Source of the DNA: Odontesthes bonariensis | Taxonomy: Eukaryota; Chordata; Actinopteri; Atheriniformes; Atherinopsidae | Length of the DNA: 64,000 nucleotides | Assembly (NCBI RefSeq): GCF_027942865.1 | Contig: NC_134524.1 | Location: forward strand, 5,213,036 to 5,277,035 | Direction of reading: 5' to 3' | Shown here: one piece after another, positions 63,783 to 64,000 of the stretch | Numbering within the stretch: the first letter of the stretch is position 1 | Layout: each line of letters begins with the position of its first letter | Position numbers and translations under genes: made by a program | Notes under the pieces: generated by a model | Database searches by the model: none | The model's input: the letters and a program-made list of their open reading frames with translations, nothing else | Told to the model about the DNA's origin: nothing

Positions 63783-64000
63783 GTGAGTTCCAACGCTGAT
63801 GTTTCTATCAGGACGTTGCTTCTCTTTCAGTGGATTTATTTTTAGTTGTTCCACAGATCTTTCATTCTCTCTTTTTTTCTTGCTCTCTCCATTGTGTTTT
63901 TATTCCTCAAACTTTTCGGTTTTACCCGACACGCTTCCTCTAACATTTTCCTGTCTTTCTATTCTCGATTCTTTTTTAATTTTTCGATCTTTTGTGACGC
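63783..64000. other. Window end, T/C-rich
   Basis: Would be intron if the preceding exon is real. Nothing else seen. Confidence 0.3.

Overview
The window is teleost fish nuclear DNA. The evidence is intron-exon genes with GT-AG junctions (C-type lectins and a butyrophilin/B7-like Ig receptor), LINE reverse-transcriptase fragments and 3' tails of the kinds common in fish, hAT-, Harbinger- and TTAA-type non-autonomous transposons, and very heavy tandem-repeat content. I cannot name the species. True host coding sequence is under 3 kb; nearly everything else is mobile or tandem DNA. Many long open frames, especially at 23.6-24.0, 29-30.6, 36.7-42.2, 57.9-59.5 and 60.4-62.9 kb, exist only because repeat units are multiples of three or lack stops. 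I do not call them genes.

Layout. 1-3.1 kb: repeats, including a hAT element (212-1307) and one arm (about 1771-3006) of a long inverted duplication. 3.5-22.3 kb: lectin gene 1 (+, five exons, 161 codons plus stop). Its 17.6 kb second intron holds a truncated LINE, itself interrupted by a small TIR element and by a complete 15,335 bp endogenous retrovirus (4964-20298). The provirus has two apparently identical 1,886 bp LTRs, one 2,462-residue gag-pol frame and a 605-residue env frame. 22.3-31.3 kb: LINE remnants, tandem arrays (30-bp and 24-bp units) and the inverted duplication partner. 31.66-34.71 kb: lectin gene 2 (+, same five exons), with an extra 1.4 kb repeat in intron 4. 35.2-35.9 kb: a hAT-derived element with a BED zinc-finger frame. 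36.76-42.17 kb: a 5.4 kb array of a 15-bp unit. 43.0-60.54 kb: a six-exon V-C-TM Ig receptor gene (467 aa) with a long cytoplasmic tail and no B30.2 domain; its introns hold several MITEs and a 1.9 kb array of a 39-bp unit. 60.6-62.9 kb: a TIR element whose internal heptamer repeat has grown to about 2.2 kb. 63.75 kb: a possible first exon of the next gene.

How the parts relate. The lectins are a tandem duplicate pair, predicted to be secreted carbohydrate-binding proteins; copy 1 has lost a conserved cysteine and carries the provirus. The Ig receptor looks like an immune membrane protein of the butyrophilin/MOG/B7 class. The most unusual system is the provirus. Its Pol has the retrovirus-type pair of RNase H domains and a DDE integrase, but also two consecutive protease-like domains, no zinc knuckle in Gag and no frameshift. 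Its Env resembles a paramyxovirus/baculovirus-type F protein (early furin site followed directly by a fusion peptide) rather than a SU-TM Env. From memory this fits the fish 'lokiretrovirus'-type lineage; that assignment is unverified here.
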